Shown in pieces: positions 53,580 to 62,056 of a stretch of DNA of 64,000 bases (its first letter is position 1; each line of letters opens with the position of its first letter). The DNA comes from an uncultured Lactobacillus sp. Lineage in GTDB: Bacteria > Bacillota > Bacilli > Lactobacillales > Lactobacillaceae. The notes beneath the pieces are model-generated. The model saw nothing but the letters and a program-made list of their open reading frames with translations. It searched no databases and was not told the origin of the DNA. The stretch covers positions 1 to 64,000 of the forward strand of contig NZ_CARBVX010000002.1 in assembly GCF_948948975.1 (NCBI RefSeq), given 5' to 3'. Made by a program: the position numbers and the translations under genes.

Positions 53580-54044
53580 TTAGTCTTTTTCGCTTATAAA
53601 TATTAGATAGATAAAAACTAAGATAATTCCAACTGTAATTGCGCTGTCAGCAATATTAAAGATATTAAATTGAATAAAATCTAGTTGCAACATATCAATT
53701 ACATATTTTAGATGCAAACGATCAATAAAGTTACCAATGATTCCACCTAAAACTAAGGCTAATCCTGTATCAAAAAGGCCATTTTTATACTTTGGATTAA
53801 AAAGATAGTAAATTACAACTGCAATAGCGGCAATACTGATTAAATAAAATAAAATCATTTGTCCACTGAAGATATTCCAGGCTGCTCCATCGTTTTGTAA
53901 ATATGTAAATGAAAGCACGCCAGGAATAATAGTCTTTTCATCACCAATTTTAAAATTAGTAACTATATAATTCTTTAATAATTGATCTGCAATAATTACT
54001 AATAAAGAAATTATTAAATATAAGGCTTGTTTAGCTTTACTCAT
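53580..54044 (-). CDS. lspA: lipoprotein signal peptidase II
   Basis: 154 residues, four membrane helices. Catalytic aspartates in GNFIDRLH and FNIADSAI, plus the N-terminal DQLLKN motif. It removes signal peptides from prolipoproteins in the membrane. The ATG overlaps the stop of fhs by one base. Confidence 0.95.
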   Translation of the reverse strand: MSKAKQALYLIISLLVIIADQLLKNYIVTNFKIGDEKTIIPGVLSFTYLQNDGAAWNIFSGQMILFYLISIAAIAVVIYYLFNPKYKNGLFDTGLALVLGGIIGNFIDRLHLKYVIDMLQLDFIQFNIFNIADSAITVGIILVFIYLIFISEKD

Positions 54045-55723
54045 TAGAATAATCCTGAAATCTTTCCGTTATTATCTACATCAATGTCTAAGGCAGCTGG
54101 ATGTTTTGGCAATCCTGGCATATCTAAAATAGATCCCATAGCTACCACAATAAAACCTGCTCCATTTTTAAGAGCTAAATTCTTAACATGAAGTGTAAAA
54201 TCTTCTGGAGCTCCTAAGATACTCTTTTTATCAGTAAAGCTATACTGTGTTTTAGCCATAATTACTGGTAAGTTGTCTTTACCCATTTTCTTAATTTCTG
54301 CTAATTGACTCTTAGCTTTATCAGAGTATTCAATATCCTTGGCATGATAAATATTATGGGCAATTTTACTAATTTTTTCTTCTACGGAGTCAGTAGGTTC
54401 ATATACTGAGGTAAAGTCACTAACTTTATTAGTTAACTCAACCACTTTTTCTGCGGCCTTAATTCCGCCCCTTGATCCTTCATCATGGTAAGAAACTACT
54501 TCACATTCAAAGCCATCATCTTTAACAAGTTCTTTCAATTTTGATAGTTCTTGTTCAGTATCACTAGCAAATTTATTTATTAATACAATTACAGGTACAC
54601 CATAATGAGCCATGTTTTCCATATGGCGCTTTAAGTTTTCAAAACCTTTTTCTAAAGCTGGAATATTTTCTTCATCTAAGTGAGCAGTTGTCTCTTCTGC
54701 TTGATACTTCAATGCTCTTACGGTTGCAACAACTACTACAGCGTCAGGACGTTTATCTAAATGGTTAGAAACAAAATCCATAAACTTTTGACCACCGAGG
54801 TCTGCTCCAAAACCAGCCTCAGTTAAAATATAGTCGCTTAAGTGTAACGCAGTATTAGTAGCAATTACTGAATTAGCACCATGAGCAATGTTAGCAAATG
54901 GACCACCGTGAACAATTGCTGGGGTATGTTCAAGTGTTTGAACTAAATTAGGCTTTAATGCGGTTGATAAAAGCGCAGCAATTGCTCCCTCAAACCCTAA
55001 ATCTTTAACATAAACAGGTTCATCTTTCACAGAAAAGCCAACTAGCATATTTCCAATCCGCTTTTTCAAATCGTCAATATCAGTTGCTAAACATAAAATA
55101 GCCATTAATTCATTAGCTACAGTAATTGCAAAGCTAGCTTCATGTTCTATTCCATTAAAACGTGAACCTTGTCCGATAGTGATTTTTCTTAAAGTACGAT
55201 CATTAACGTCAATTCCGCGTTTTAATAAGATACGATTAGGATCTAGCTCTAGACTATTATCTTGATAAATATAGTTATCAACTAAAGCAGCCAAAGTATC
55301 AATTGCACTAGTTAATGCATGCATATCACCAGTAAAGTGTAAATTAATATCTTCCATTGGGATGATCTGTGCATATCCACCACCAGTTGCACCACCTTTT
55401 AATCCAAAAACAGGACCCATTGAGGGTTCTCTTAATGCAATTAAAGTATTTTTGTGAAGTTGATTGCTGATTGCATCTCCCAAACCAATGGTAATAGTAG
55501 ACTTTCCTTCACCAGCTGGCGTAGGGCTAATTGAAGTAACAAGAATTAACTTACCCAGCTCTTTACTTTGTTTAATTCTGTTAATTCCCTTCCAGCTAAT
55601 CTTGGCCTTATCATTACCATAAAGTTCAATTTCATCTGGTTGAAGATCAACTTTTTTTGCAATTTCTGTAATAGGTAATTCTTTAGTGTCTTGTGCGATT
55701 TCAATATCTGACTTCAAATTCAT
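54044..55723 (-). CDS. fhs: formate-tetrahydrofolate ligase
   Basis: 559 residues. ATP site [40 protein letters not shown], and the [10 protein letters not shown] region are all typical. It makes 10-formyl-tetrahydrofolate from formate for purine and fMet synthesis. Overlaps the small membrane gene by four bases (ATGA). Confidence 0.96.
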   Translation of the reverse strand: MNLKSDIEIAQDTKELPITEIAKKVDLQPDEIELYGNDKAKISWKGINRIKQSKELGKLILVTSISPTPAGEGKSTITIGLGDAISNQLHKNTLIALREPSMGPVFGLKGGATGGGYAQIIPMEDINLHFTGDMHALTSAIDTLAALVDNYIYQDNSLELDPNRILLKRGIDVNDRTLRKITIGQGSRFNGIEHEASFAITVANELMAILCLATDIDDLKKRIGNMLVGFSVKDEPVYVKDLGFEGAIAALLSTALKPNLVQTLEHTPAIVHGGPFANIAHGANSVIATNTALHLSDYILTEAGFGADLGGQKFMDFVSNHLDKRPDAVVVVATVRALKYQAEETTAHLDEENIPALEKGFENLKRHMENMAHYGVPVIVLINKFASDTEQELSKLKELVKDDGFECEVVSYHDEGSRGGIKAAEKVVELTNKVSDFTSVYEPTDSVEEKISKIAHNIYHAKDIEYSDKAKSQLAEIKKMGKDNLPVIMAKTQYSFTDKKSILGAPEDFTLHVKNLALKNGAGFIVVAMGSILDMPGLPKHPAALDIDVDNNGKISGLF

Positions 55724-56064
55724 TTCTTCTTTCTTTTAAGTGCTAAAAGCAAGTAAGTATTGATTTTACTCTTTGCTTCATATATAACGAATGCCTTCCA
55801 TTGCCACTTAATCTTTAAATTTTGAAGCTGAAGTTTCTGACGGTATGGTAATTTTAGCCAGTAAACATTTGCTTCCTCCTGAAAATAAGAATTAAACCAG
55901 GTATAAATAACTATAACCACAAAAATAGCTCCTAAGCTTAGTGCAGAATAGCTAATTGCTTTATTACTTTCATACCCAACAATAAAGGCTACAAAAATTA
56001 GTGCTAGGAGCCAGGAGTAATAAATTACACCCGCAGCGCCTAAAAAAATAAAATGTCTTTTCAT
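55720..56064 (-). CDS. small membrane protein
   Basis: 114 residues with two or three membrane helices (about 8-27, 36-58) and a basic tail ending [10 protein letters not shown]. Not recognised. First gene of the operon leading to fhs, lspA, rluD, carA and carB. Confidence 0.7.
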   Translation of the reverse strand: MKRHFIFLGAAGVIYYSWLLALIFVAFIVGYESNKAISYSALSLGAIFVVIVIYTWFNSYFQEEANVYWLKLPYRQKLQLQNLKIKWQWKAFVIYEAKSKINTYLLLALKRKKK

Positions 56065-56196
56065 AATTTAGAATTTAGGTCACACCCTATTTGTTAATTA
56101 CCTCTATTGTAACAAAAATCAAGTAGATTTACGTTTTTGTTTAAAATAGCGTTCTAGACTATAATATTAAACAAGAATATGGAGGAAAATAACAAT

Positions 56197-57120
56197 ATGA
56201 AAATCGGCGTTTTAACTGACAGTTCATCTTATTTAACTAAAGAACAATGCGAAAAATACGGAATTGATGTCTTACCAATTCCCATTATCTGGGATAATAA
56301 AGAATATCTGGATTTAATTGATATTGGTTTTCATGAATTCTATGAAAAGCTAAGTAGTTCTTCTACTCTTCCCACTACATCTCAACCTTCAATTGGAACC
56401 GTAAAAAAATATGTTGATAAATATATCGATGAAGGTTATACCGATCTAATTATTATTACTCTTTCAAGCGGTATTTCTAGCTTTTACAATAATGTTTTAA
56501 GTGTAGGTGATGAAGAAAGCAGAATTAATATTCATCCCTTTGATTGCAAAATAACCTGTGCAGGAGAGGCTAATGCTGCAATATTAGCTGGTCGACTAGT
56601 CAAGGCCGGGGCTGACATCGATTTAATCATGCATGACTTAAACGATTTAAGAAACACTACCGATGTTAGATTTATGGTAGACAATCTTAATCATTTAAAA
56701 AGAACCGGCCGCTTATCAAATGCCGCTAGTTTCGTAGGCTCTATCTTAAAGATCAAGCCAATCTTATCTATGGACGTTCAAAATGAAGGGAAAATCTCAG
56801 CAATTGCAAAAGAGAGACATTATAAGCGTGCGTATAATCATATTAAAAAGGACTTTGATCGTTTAATTTCTAATATGCCCTATCCCATTCAGCTAACAAT
56901 TTTTCATGCTGATGATGAAGAAAGAGAAGCTGAATGGATTAGTGATTATGAAAATAGTTTTCCTAAGGTCAAATTTCATCAAAGTATTATCGGACCAGTA
57001 GTTGGTGTTCATGTAGGACAGCATACCATGGCTATGATTTGGTGCAGAGATTTAGATTCTTATTTTGATAAAAATGGCAAGCCCATTAAGGATATTAAGT
57101 CAAAAGTTGTTGAAGACTGA
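56197..57120 (+). CDS. DegV family fatty-acid-binding protein, second copy
   Basis: 307 residues from ATG 56197, with GGAGG at 56181-56185; the ATG at 56179 overlaps that site. Motifs IGVLTDSSSYLTKEQ, LPTTSQPSIG, LSSGISSFYNN, RFMVDNLNHLKRTGRLSNAASF. Same role as the paralogue at 45056. Divergent from the fhs operon. Confidence 0.9.
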   Translation: MKIGVLTDSSSYLTKEQCEKYGIDVLPIPIIWDNKEYLDLIDIGFHEFYEKLSSSSTLPTTSQPSIGTVKKYVDKYIDEGYTDLIIITLSSGISSFYNNVLSVGDEESRINIHPFDCKITCAGEANAAILAGRLVKAGADIDLIMHDLNDLRNTTDVRFMVDNLNHLKRTGRLSNAASFVGSILKIKPILSMDVQNEGKISAIAKERHYKRAYNHIKKDFDRLISNMPYPIQLTIFHADDEEREAEWISDYENSFPKVKFHQSIIGPVVGVHVGQHTMAMIWCRDLDSYFDKNGKPIKDIKSKVVED

Positions 57121-57141
57121 TATTATTTAACTAGTCTAATT

Positions 57142-57180
57142 AAGAGAAGCAAAACTTTTATTAAATTTGCTTCTCTTTTT
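57142..57180 (+). terminator. intrinsic terminator of second degV
   Basis: AAGAGAAGCAAA (57142-57153) pairs with TTTGCTTCTCTT (57166-57177), then Ts. Confidence 0.85.
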
Positions 57181-57284
57181 AATTTATAACCTTAAGGTGT
57201 TAGCTATGAAAAAATATAAATATTCTAGTTACGATATTGCATACTAAAGGAAACAGTATCTGGAAATACTCACTTATGTATCTA

Positions 57285-57328
57285 AAAAACTCTGAAAATT
57301 GCCGCTAGGAGCAGTTTCCAGAGTTTTT
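57285..57328. terminator. bidirectional terminator
   Basis: AAAAACTCTGAAAATTGC pairs with GCAGTTTCCAGAGTTTTT with two mismatches. Between the two, at 57206-57247, a 13-codon ORF with AAGGTG upstream may be a gene scrap. Confidence 0.75.
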
Positions 57329-57332
57329 ATTT

Positions 57333-58565
57333 TTAGTATTTAATTTTTACATGCAAATTATCATGATTTGACATATCGTATAACGTTTGTAAATACAATT
57401 CATAATGTGGGTTGTCTGCAATTAAACGTTGATAAATTGGTGACTTTTTAAGTTTTTGCAATTCTTCACTTTCAATATGATTCTTTCCAGTAAAAAAGTG
57501 ATAATTCATCTCGCCGAAAAGACGCCCCATTTTTCTGACAGTATCTATATCATCATGATTTTGATAAAGATCTTTCTGCATTAATTCTGCCGAAATAGTT
57601 CCTAGTTGAATATTTTCTAAATAATCATGAAAGTGAGTCAAAGTCCAATTTTGTTTTTCCTTGTCAGTTAAATAGTCCTTCATCTTAAAGTGATGACAAG
57701 TATAACTAACTTCTTTCGGCGAAACCTTAACTACACCATAGCCTTGATCATTGGAGCAAAAGCTAGAAGTTACAATTTCTGTAGCTGGACAAGGATCTTG
57801 CGGCAACATAATGTTTTGAGCATGAATATGACCAGAGAAAACTAATTTCACATTATATTGAGCTAATAACTTACGCAGTTCATGATAATCATCAACAACA
57901 TATCCCTTGTTTACAGCCGGATTATGGGCGTAAAGATTATGATGCATACAAAAAATTACTTGAAGGTTATTCTCACTAGCATATTGAAGTTGCGCCTTAA
58001 TCCAGCGTCGTTGCTCTTTTCCTAAAAAACCAGCTGTCGCAGGTGCAGTAGTCGCTTCTTCTTTACCATAATCATTAGAATCAGCTAAAATCAACAAATA
58101 ATCAGGATTAAGCTGAACACTATAAGCTAAAGATTTATCATCAACACTAACTGCATTTTCATAGGATGTTTTAAAAATATTACGCCACATTCTAGGACTA
58201 ATTTGACCAGCGTAATATTGTTTCTTTCCTCGAAATTCTCTAGCCCAGCCATCATAAATATCATGGTTTCCCGGAATAACTAAAAGCTGTGTTTCTTTTA
58301 AAGGTTTAAAAATTTCAGCGAATTTTTCCGCTGAAACTCTTTCTCCATTAAAAGTTACATCCCCCGTAACAATGATTGCGGCCGGTTTCTTTTTTTGCGC
58401 CATTCTTACAAATGCACTTAAAGCAGTTTCCTGATAGTATAAATCTTTACCTTGACTAGTTTTTTGCATTTGTGAAAAAGCTTGTCCATGATCGTGTAAG
58501 CTATCTGCAATTAAATGAGTATCACTAATAACCCAAAAACTAGTCTTTTTATCTTGCGTTAACAT
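57333..58565 (-). CDS. calcineurin-like metallophosphoesterase
   Basis: 410 residues. Metal-binding motifs in order: DTHLIAD, VTGDVTFNGE, IPGNHDIYDGW, FCMHHNLYAH, FSGHIHAQN. The C-terminal 120 residues are a family extension. No signal peptide visible, so cytosolic. Resembles cAMP phosphodiesterase/YkuE-type enzymes; the substrate is not evident. Five bases downstream of the RNA methyltransferase gene. Confidence 0.85.
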   Translation of the reverse strand: MLTQDKKTSFWVISDTHLIADSLHDHGQAFSQMQKTSQGKDLYYQETALSAFVRMAQKKKPAAIIVTGDVTFNGERVSAEKFAEIFKPLKETQLLVIPGNHDIYDGWAREFRGKKQYYAGQISPRMWRNIFKTSYENAVSVDDKSLAYSVQLNPDYLLILADSNDYGKEEATTAPATAGFLGKEQRRWIKAQLQYASENNLQVIFCMHHNLYAHNPAVNKGYVVDDYHELRKLLAQYNVKLVFSGHIHAQNIMLPQDPCPATEIVTSSFCSNDQGYGVVKVSPKEVSYTCHHFKMKDYLTDKEKQNWTLTHFHDYLENIQLGTISAELMQKDLYQNHDDIDTVRKMGRLFGEMNYHFFTGKNHIESEELQKLKKSPIYQRLIADNPHYELYLQTLYDMSNHDNLHVKIKY

Positions 58566-58570
58566 AATTG

Positions 58571-59695
58571 TTATCTCTTATTAGCCCAATATTGATAATA
58601 GTCAGTCCGTAAGTTACCATTATAGAATTTTCTCTTCTTAGTGGCCTTTGCACCAAAGTATTTTTCAAATTGAGGATCAGATGTAAGATAGTACTGACTA
58701 AAAGAAGTAAGAGGACGCAATGTTTGTCCCATTTCTTCATAGATCTTTTCCGCTGCTTCTCGATCCTTAAGCCGTTTACCATAAGGAGGATTTGCAACAA
58801 TAACTCCATTTTCTAAGTCAGTTGAAAAGTCTTTTACAGCGACTTGCTTAAATTTTATATCTTGTAATACGCCTGCATTATGCGCATTCACTTTAGCAAT
58901 TTCTAAAATTGATTGATCAATATCGCTAGCTAAGATTGGAGCATGCTCCTTTTTTTCTTGTGCTTTAGCCGCTTCTACTAATTCGGGATGCAAATTCTTA
59001 TCAAACCAATCAAAATTATCAAATGCAAATTTTCTCCAAATACCGGGAGCTACATTCTTTGCCTTAAGAGCAGCTTCAATTGCAATTGTTCCTGAGCCAG
59101 TCATAGGATCAATAAAGGGATGAGAACCATCAAAAGGAGTTAGTTCAATCAAACCTGCTGCAAAATTTTCTTTCAATGGTGCACCACCATGTTCAACACG
59201 ATAGCCACGCTTGAATAAACTTTGACCAGTAGTATCTAAGCTTAAACGTGCAGTATCTTTATAGAGATGGATGTCTAGCGGGTATTGTGCTCCACTTTCT
59301 GGTAAAAATCCACGTCTTCGATATTGATCAGTCAACTTATCTACAATTGCCTTTTTTACAATTGATTGCACATCAGGTTCAGAATGTAACTTACTACGAA
59401 CACTTCTTCCTTTTACAGGAAATTGAGCATCTACTGGTAATAACTGTGCCCAATCATAGCTATAAACTTCATCATATAATTGATCAAAACTAGTGGCCTT
59501 AAATTCTTTTAGTAAGATCTTTACTCGATCAGCACTCCTAAGCCATAGATTAGTTCTTACAATGTCTTTTTGAGTTCCTTTAAAAAATACACGGCCATTT
59601 TCAGTTGTTGTTTCATAACCTAAATTGTTTAATTCTTTTGCAACTACACTTTCAAATCCAGCGCCCATTGTTGCATATAATGTATATTCTTTCAT
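58571..59695 (-). CDS. THUMP-domain 23S rRNA guanine methyltransferase (RlmL/YpsC-like)
   Basis: 374 residues from ATG 59695; the longer start at 59752 would lie inside the rnpB terminator. N-terminal ferredoxin-like/THUMP domain (LYATMGAGFESVVAKELNNL), then a SAM methyltransferase with DPMTGSGTIAIEAA and the catalytic NPPYGKRL. It makes m2G in 23S rRNA. Neighbour of rnpB and gpsB as in Bacillus. Confidence 0.9.
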   Translation of the reverse strand: MKEYTLYATMGAGFESVVAKELNNLGYETTTENGRVFFKGTQKDIVRTNLWLRSADRVKILLKEFKATSFDQLYDEVYSYDWAQLLPVDAQFPVKGRSVRSKLHSEPDVQSIVKKAIVDKLTDQYRRRGFLPESGAQYPLDIHLYKDTARLSLDTTGQSLFKRGYRVEHGGAPLKENFAAGLIELTPFDGSHPFIDPMTGSGTIAIEAALKAKNVAPGIWRKFAFDNFDWFDKNLHPELVEAAKAQEKKEHAPILASDIDQSILEIAKVNAHNAGVLQDIKFKQVAVKDFSTDLENGVIVANPPYGKRLKDREAAEKIYEEMGQTLRPLTSFSQYYLTSDPQFEKYFGAKATKKRKFYNGNLRTDYYQYWANKR

Positions 59696-59727
59696 TTTAT
59701 ATTCTCTATCTATATAAATTTTTCGAT

Positions 59728-59754
59728 AAAAAAAGGCTGAGCCAAAGCTCAACC
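59728..59754 (-). terminator. terminator of rnpB
   Basis: On the minus strand GGTTGAGC-TTT-GGCTCAGCC followed by seven Ts. Confidence 0.8.
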
Positions 59755-59757
59755 CTA

Positions 59758-60141
59758 ACCTACAAATCTCTATAAGCCACGTTCTGTTCCAATAGGACTT
59801 GGTTAATTCCTATTTTCAGCGATCATCTATCTTCATTAAAAAATGACTTTGTCTTTAGTTCATTTACTTAGACGAAAGCGCCCCTACCAAATTTGGGTTG
59901 CCCGCTTGCAGGGTTTACCTCGTTCCACCAGTAAAGTTTCCTTCACTGCTTCGTCACTGTGGCACTTTTCAGGATAGTAACACATGTCAAAAATATGATT
60001 TAGTGCTTTTTCCGCCGTAACTTGTAAAAACAAGTCCCCCAGCTTATTGGGCTGAGTACAAAAACTACAAGCATCTCAGCTTGTGCGTGCGTGGACTTTC
60101 CTCAGCTAGCATAAGCTAACCGCGATCGCTCGAAATTTGCA
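59758..60141 (-). ncRNA. rnpB: RNase P RNA, Bacillus (B) type
   Basis: Catalytic RNA that trims tRNA 5' ends. On the minus strand the conserved CRI sequence GAGGAAAGTCCACGC appears near the 5' end and ACAGAACGTGGCTTATAGA near the 3' end, with the GGTAAACCC region between. Length near 380 nt fits type B. Ends estimated from the -10 box and terminator. Confidence 0.93.
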
Positions 60142-60147
60142 ATAATC

Positions 60148-60176
60148 ATTATACCATAGTTTTAATTAGCTTGGTA
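60148..60176 (-). promoter_or_regulatory. rnpB promoter
   Basis: On the minus strand TATAAT (60148-60153) with TTACCA about 18 bp upstream, overlapping the end of gpsB. Start predicted near 60141. Confidence 0.6.
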
Positions 60177-60599
60177 AGTTCTATCTTGTTGATTCATTCT
60201 TTGTTCAAGGTTGTAAACTTTACGCTCTAAAGTAGAAATACGTTGAATCATAGCAACATTAGTAGTTAATTCTGGTGTTTCTTTTTCTTCATTAGTATTA
60301 TTTACAGCAGTTTTTTGTACTTTCTGAGGAGTATAAGTTTTAACATCATCTTCAATTTCCTCATTCTTAAAATCTAACTTAGGTGCAGTACTTTTAACTG
60401 TAGTTTCTTTTTGCTGAGCTTTTAGATCACTGATTTGTGTTTGCAAATCTTCAATAATAGTCGCAAAAGTACTATAGTCTGAAATAATTGTATCAAGATA
60501 TGAATCTACTTCATCAGAATCATATCCCTTCATTTTTGTTCTAAATTGCTTTTTTAAAATACTTTGTGGATTTAATTGAATATCGTTTAAACTTGCCAT
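60162..60599 (-). CDS. gpsB: cell division protein GpsB
   Basis: 145 residues from ATG 60599, after AAGGAG. DivIVA-like N-terminus (NPQSILKKQFRTKMKGYDSDEVDSYLD) with the lipid/PBP-binding coil, a variable linker and a C-terminal trimerisation motif (VAMIQRISTLERKVYNLEQRM). It moves PBP1 between septum and side wall; pbp1A lies nearby at 62057. Confidence 0.92.
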   Translation of the reverse strand: MASLNDIQLNPQSILKKQFRTKMKGYDSDEVDSYLDTIISDYSTFATIIEDLQTQISDLKAQQKETTVKSTAPKLDFKNEEIEDDVKTYTPQKVQKTAVNNTNEEKETPELTTNVAMIQRISTLERKVYNLEQRMNQQDRTYQAN

Positions 60600-60804
60600 T
60601 GGTTTCGTCAAACTCCTTAGTTACAGACTAATGTCTGTTTTTAATTTAGGCGATAAAATGTTAGCTATGTGATAGCTTAATGGCACTCATTTCATCGTAT
60701 ATATTTAGTATAAGTTATAAGTATCCATCAAGCAATAATAGTAGTACCATCTAAAAAAATCTTATTTTCTTAGGTATATAAAAAATTAAAGAGTAAATTT
60801 ATTT

Positions 60805-61368
60805 TTAATAAAAGTTTTTTCGATGATTTTCTTCATATTCTTCTGCCGCTTCCTGTAAGTCATAAAAATCAATTATATCTAGTGGATAATCAGATTTTTC
60901 TTGATACTTTCTAATAGCTTCATAATCGTATTTTGTTTTACCAGGATGTTCAGGATCATAAAGTAAAAGCGCTCGATCCGTGTGTTCTAACATGAAATTT
61001 TGATAGTTTTTAAGCTGCATTGGTCTCATATAGGGATAATCAGAAGTAGAAGCTGTAAAATCAACCTGCTCAGTAAGGTTTTGATACTTCATTTGATTAC
61101 TGTCATTCCATCTTTTTGAGAATTCTAAATAAGGTGTCATCAAAGCTGTATGAACACTATATTCATTTTGCAGACTAATTGCGGTTTCTAGGGCCCATTG
61201 CTCGGTTCCAAGGTTTGCTCCACTAATTACCCAGTCAATCTTTCCTTCTTCAAGTAAACTCTTTAAATAATTCTTCAGTGCATACTTAATTACAGTCAAC
61301 TTCGGATCTTTATCACTAAAAACTCCCAATTCATAAGAACGATATCCAGTAACCCATAGTCGCTTCAT
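60805..61368 (-). CDS. YpsA-like SLOG-domain protein (DUF1273)
   Basis: 187 residues, Rossmann-like. RLWVTGYRSYELGVF and DWVISGANLGTEQWALETA match the YpsA family (SLOG superfamily, nucleotide-binding), implicated in cell division control in Bacillus. Divergent from recU. Confidence 0.88.
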   Translation of the reverse strand: MKRLWVTGYRSYELGVFSDKDPKLTVIKYALKNYLKSLLEEGKIDWVISGANLGTEQWALETAISLQNEYSVHTALMTPYLEFSKRWNDSNQMKYQNLTEQVDFTASTSDYPYMRPMQLKNYQNFMLEHTDRALLLYDPEHPGKTKYDYEAIRKYQEKSDYPLDIIDFYDLQEAAEEYEENHRKNFY

Positions 61369-61434
61369 TCTGATCCTTCCTTTCTCTAAAAATGATTTAA
61401 AATCTTTGCTATAATGCTAAAAGGAGTGATGTTG

Positions 61435-62046
61435 ATGGTAAAATATCCAACAGGCAGTTTAACACATTATACTAAAGATCAAACTGACCTTTTACATCCA
61501 AGAAAGCAAAAACATCGTAAAGATGTTGTATTTTCTGATCGTGGAATGAGCCTAGAACAACAAATCAATGAGTCCAATAAATATTATCTTCTTGAAGGTA
61601 TTGCCGTTGTTCATAAAAAGCCAACCCCAGTCCAGATCGTTAAAGTAGACTATCCTAAACGATCGCGTGCAGTTATAAAAGAAGCCTACTTTAGACAAGC
61701 TTCTACAACTGACTATAATGGCGTATATCAAGGTCGCTATTTAGACTTTGAAGCCAAGGAAACAAGAAATAAGAGCTTGTTTCCTTTAAAGAATTTCCAT
61801 GAACACCAAATTATTCATCTTGAAAGATGTTTAAAGCAAAAAGGAATTTGCTTTACGATTATCCGCTTTGTAACTCTTAACCGATATTTTGTAACCCCTG
61901 CTAGTTTTGTGATTGAAGCTTGGAAGACACCACATAAGAGCTCAATGACCTTGCAAGAGTTAATTGATAATTCAGTTGAAATTAAAAGTGGATTTCGTCC
62001 CACTCTCCCATACTTGGATGCAATCGATAATTTTATAGATAGATAG
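61435..62046 (+). CDS. recU: Holliday junction resolvase RecU
   Basis: 203 residues from ATG 61435, eight bases after GGAG; upstream ATGs at 61414 and 61429 overlap or crowd the ribosome site. Signatures GMSLEQQINESNKYY, AYFRQASTTDYNGVYQGRYLDFEAKET with the metal-binding Asp, Glu and Lys, and FPLKNFHEHQI. Cuts four-way junctions in repair and segregation. Followed by pbp1A, as in most Firmicutes. Confidence 0.94.
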   Translation: MVKYPTGSLTHYTKDQTDLLHPRKQKHRKDVVFSDRGMSLEQQINESNKYYLLEGIAVVHKKPTPVQIVKVDYPKRSRAVIKEAYFRQASTTDYNGVYQGRYLDFEAKETRNKSLFPLKNFHEHQIIHLERCLKQKGICFTIIRFVTLNRYFVTPASFVIEAWKTPHKSSMTLQELIDNSVEIKSGFRPTLPYLDAIDNFIDR

Positions 62047-62056
62047 GAACAAAAGA

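Noticed and set aside
57206-57247. 13-codon ORF with AAGGTG upstream as a peptide gene
   Set aside because: Too short to support without comparison; lies between two terminators with no signal features.
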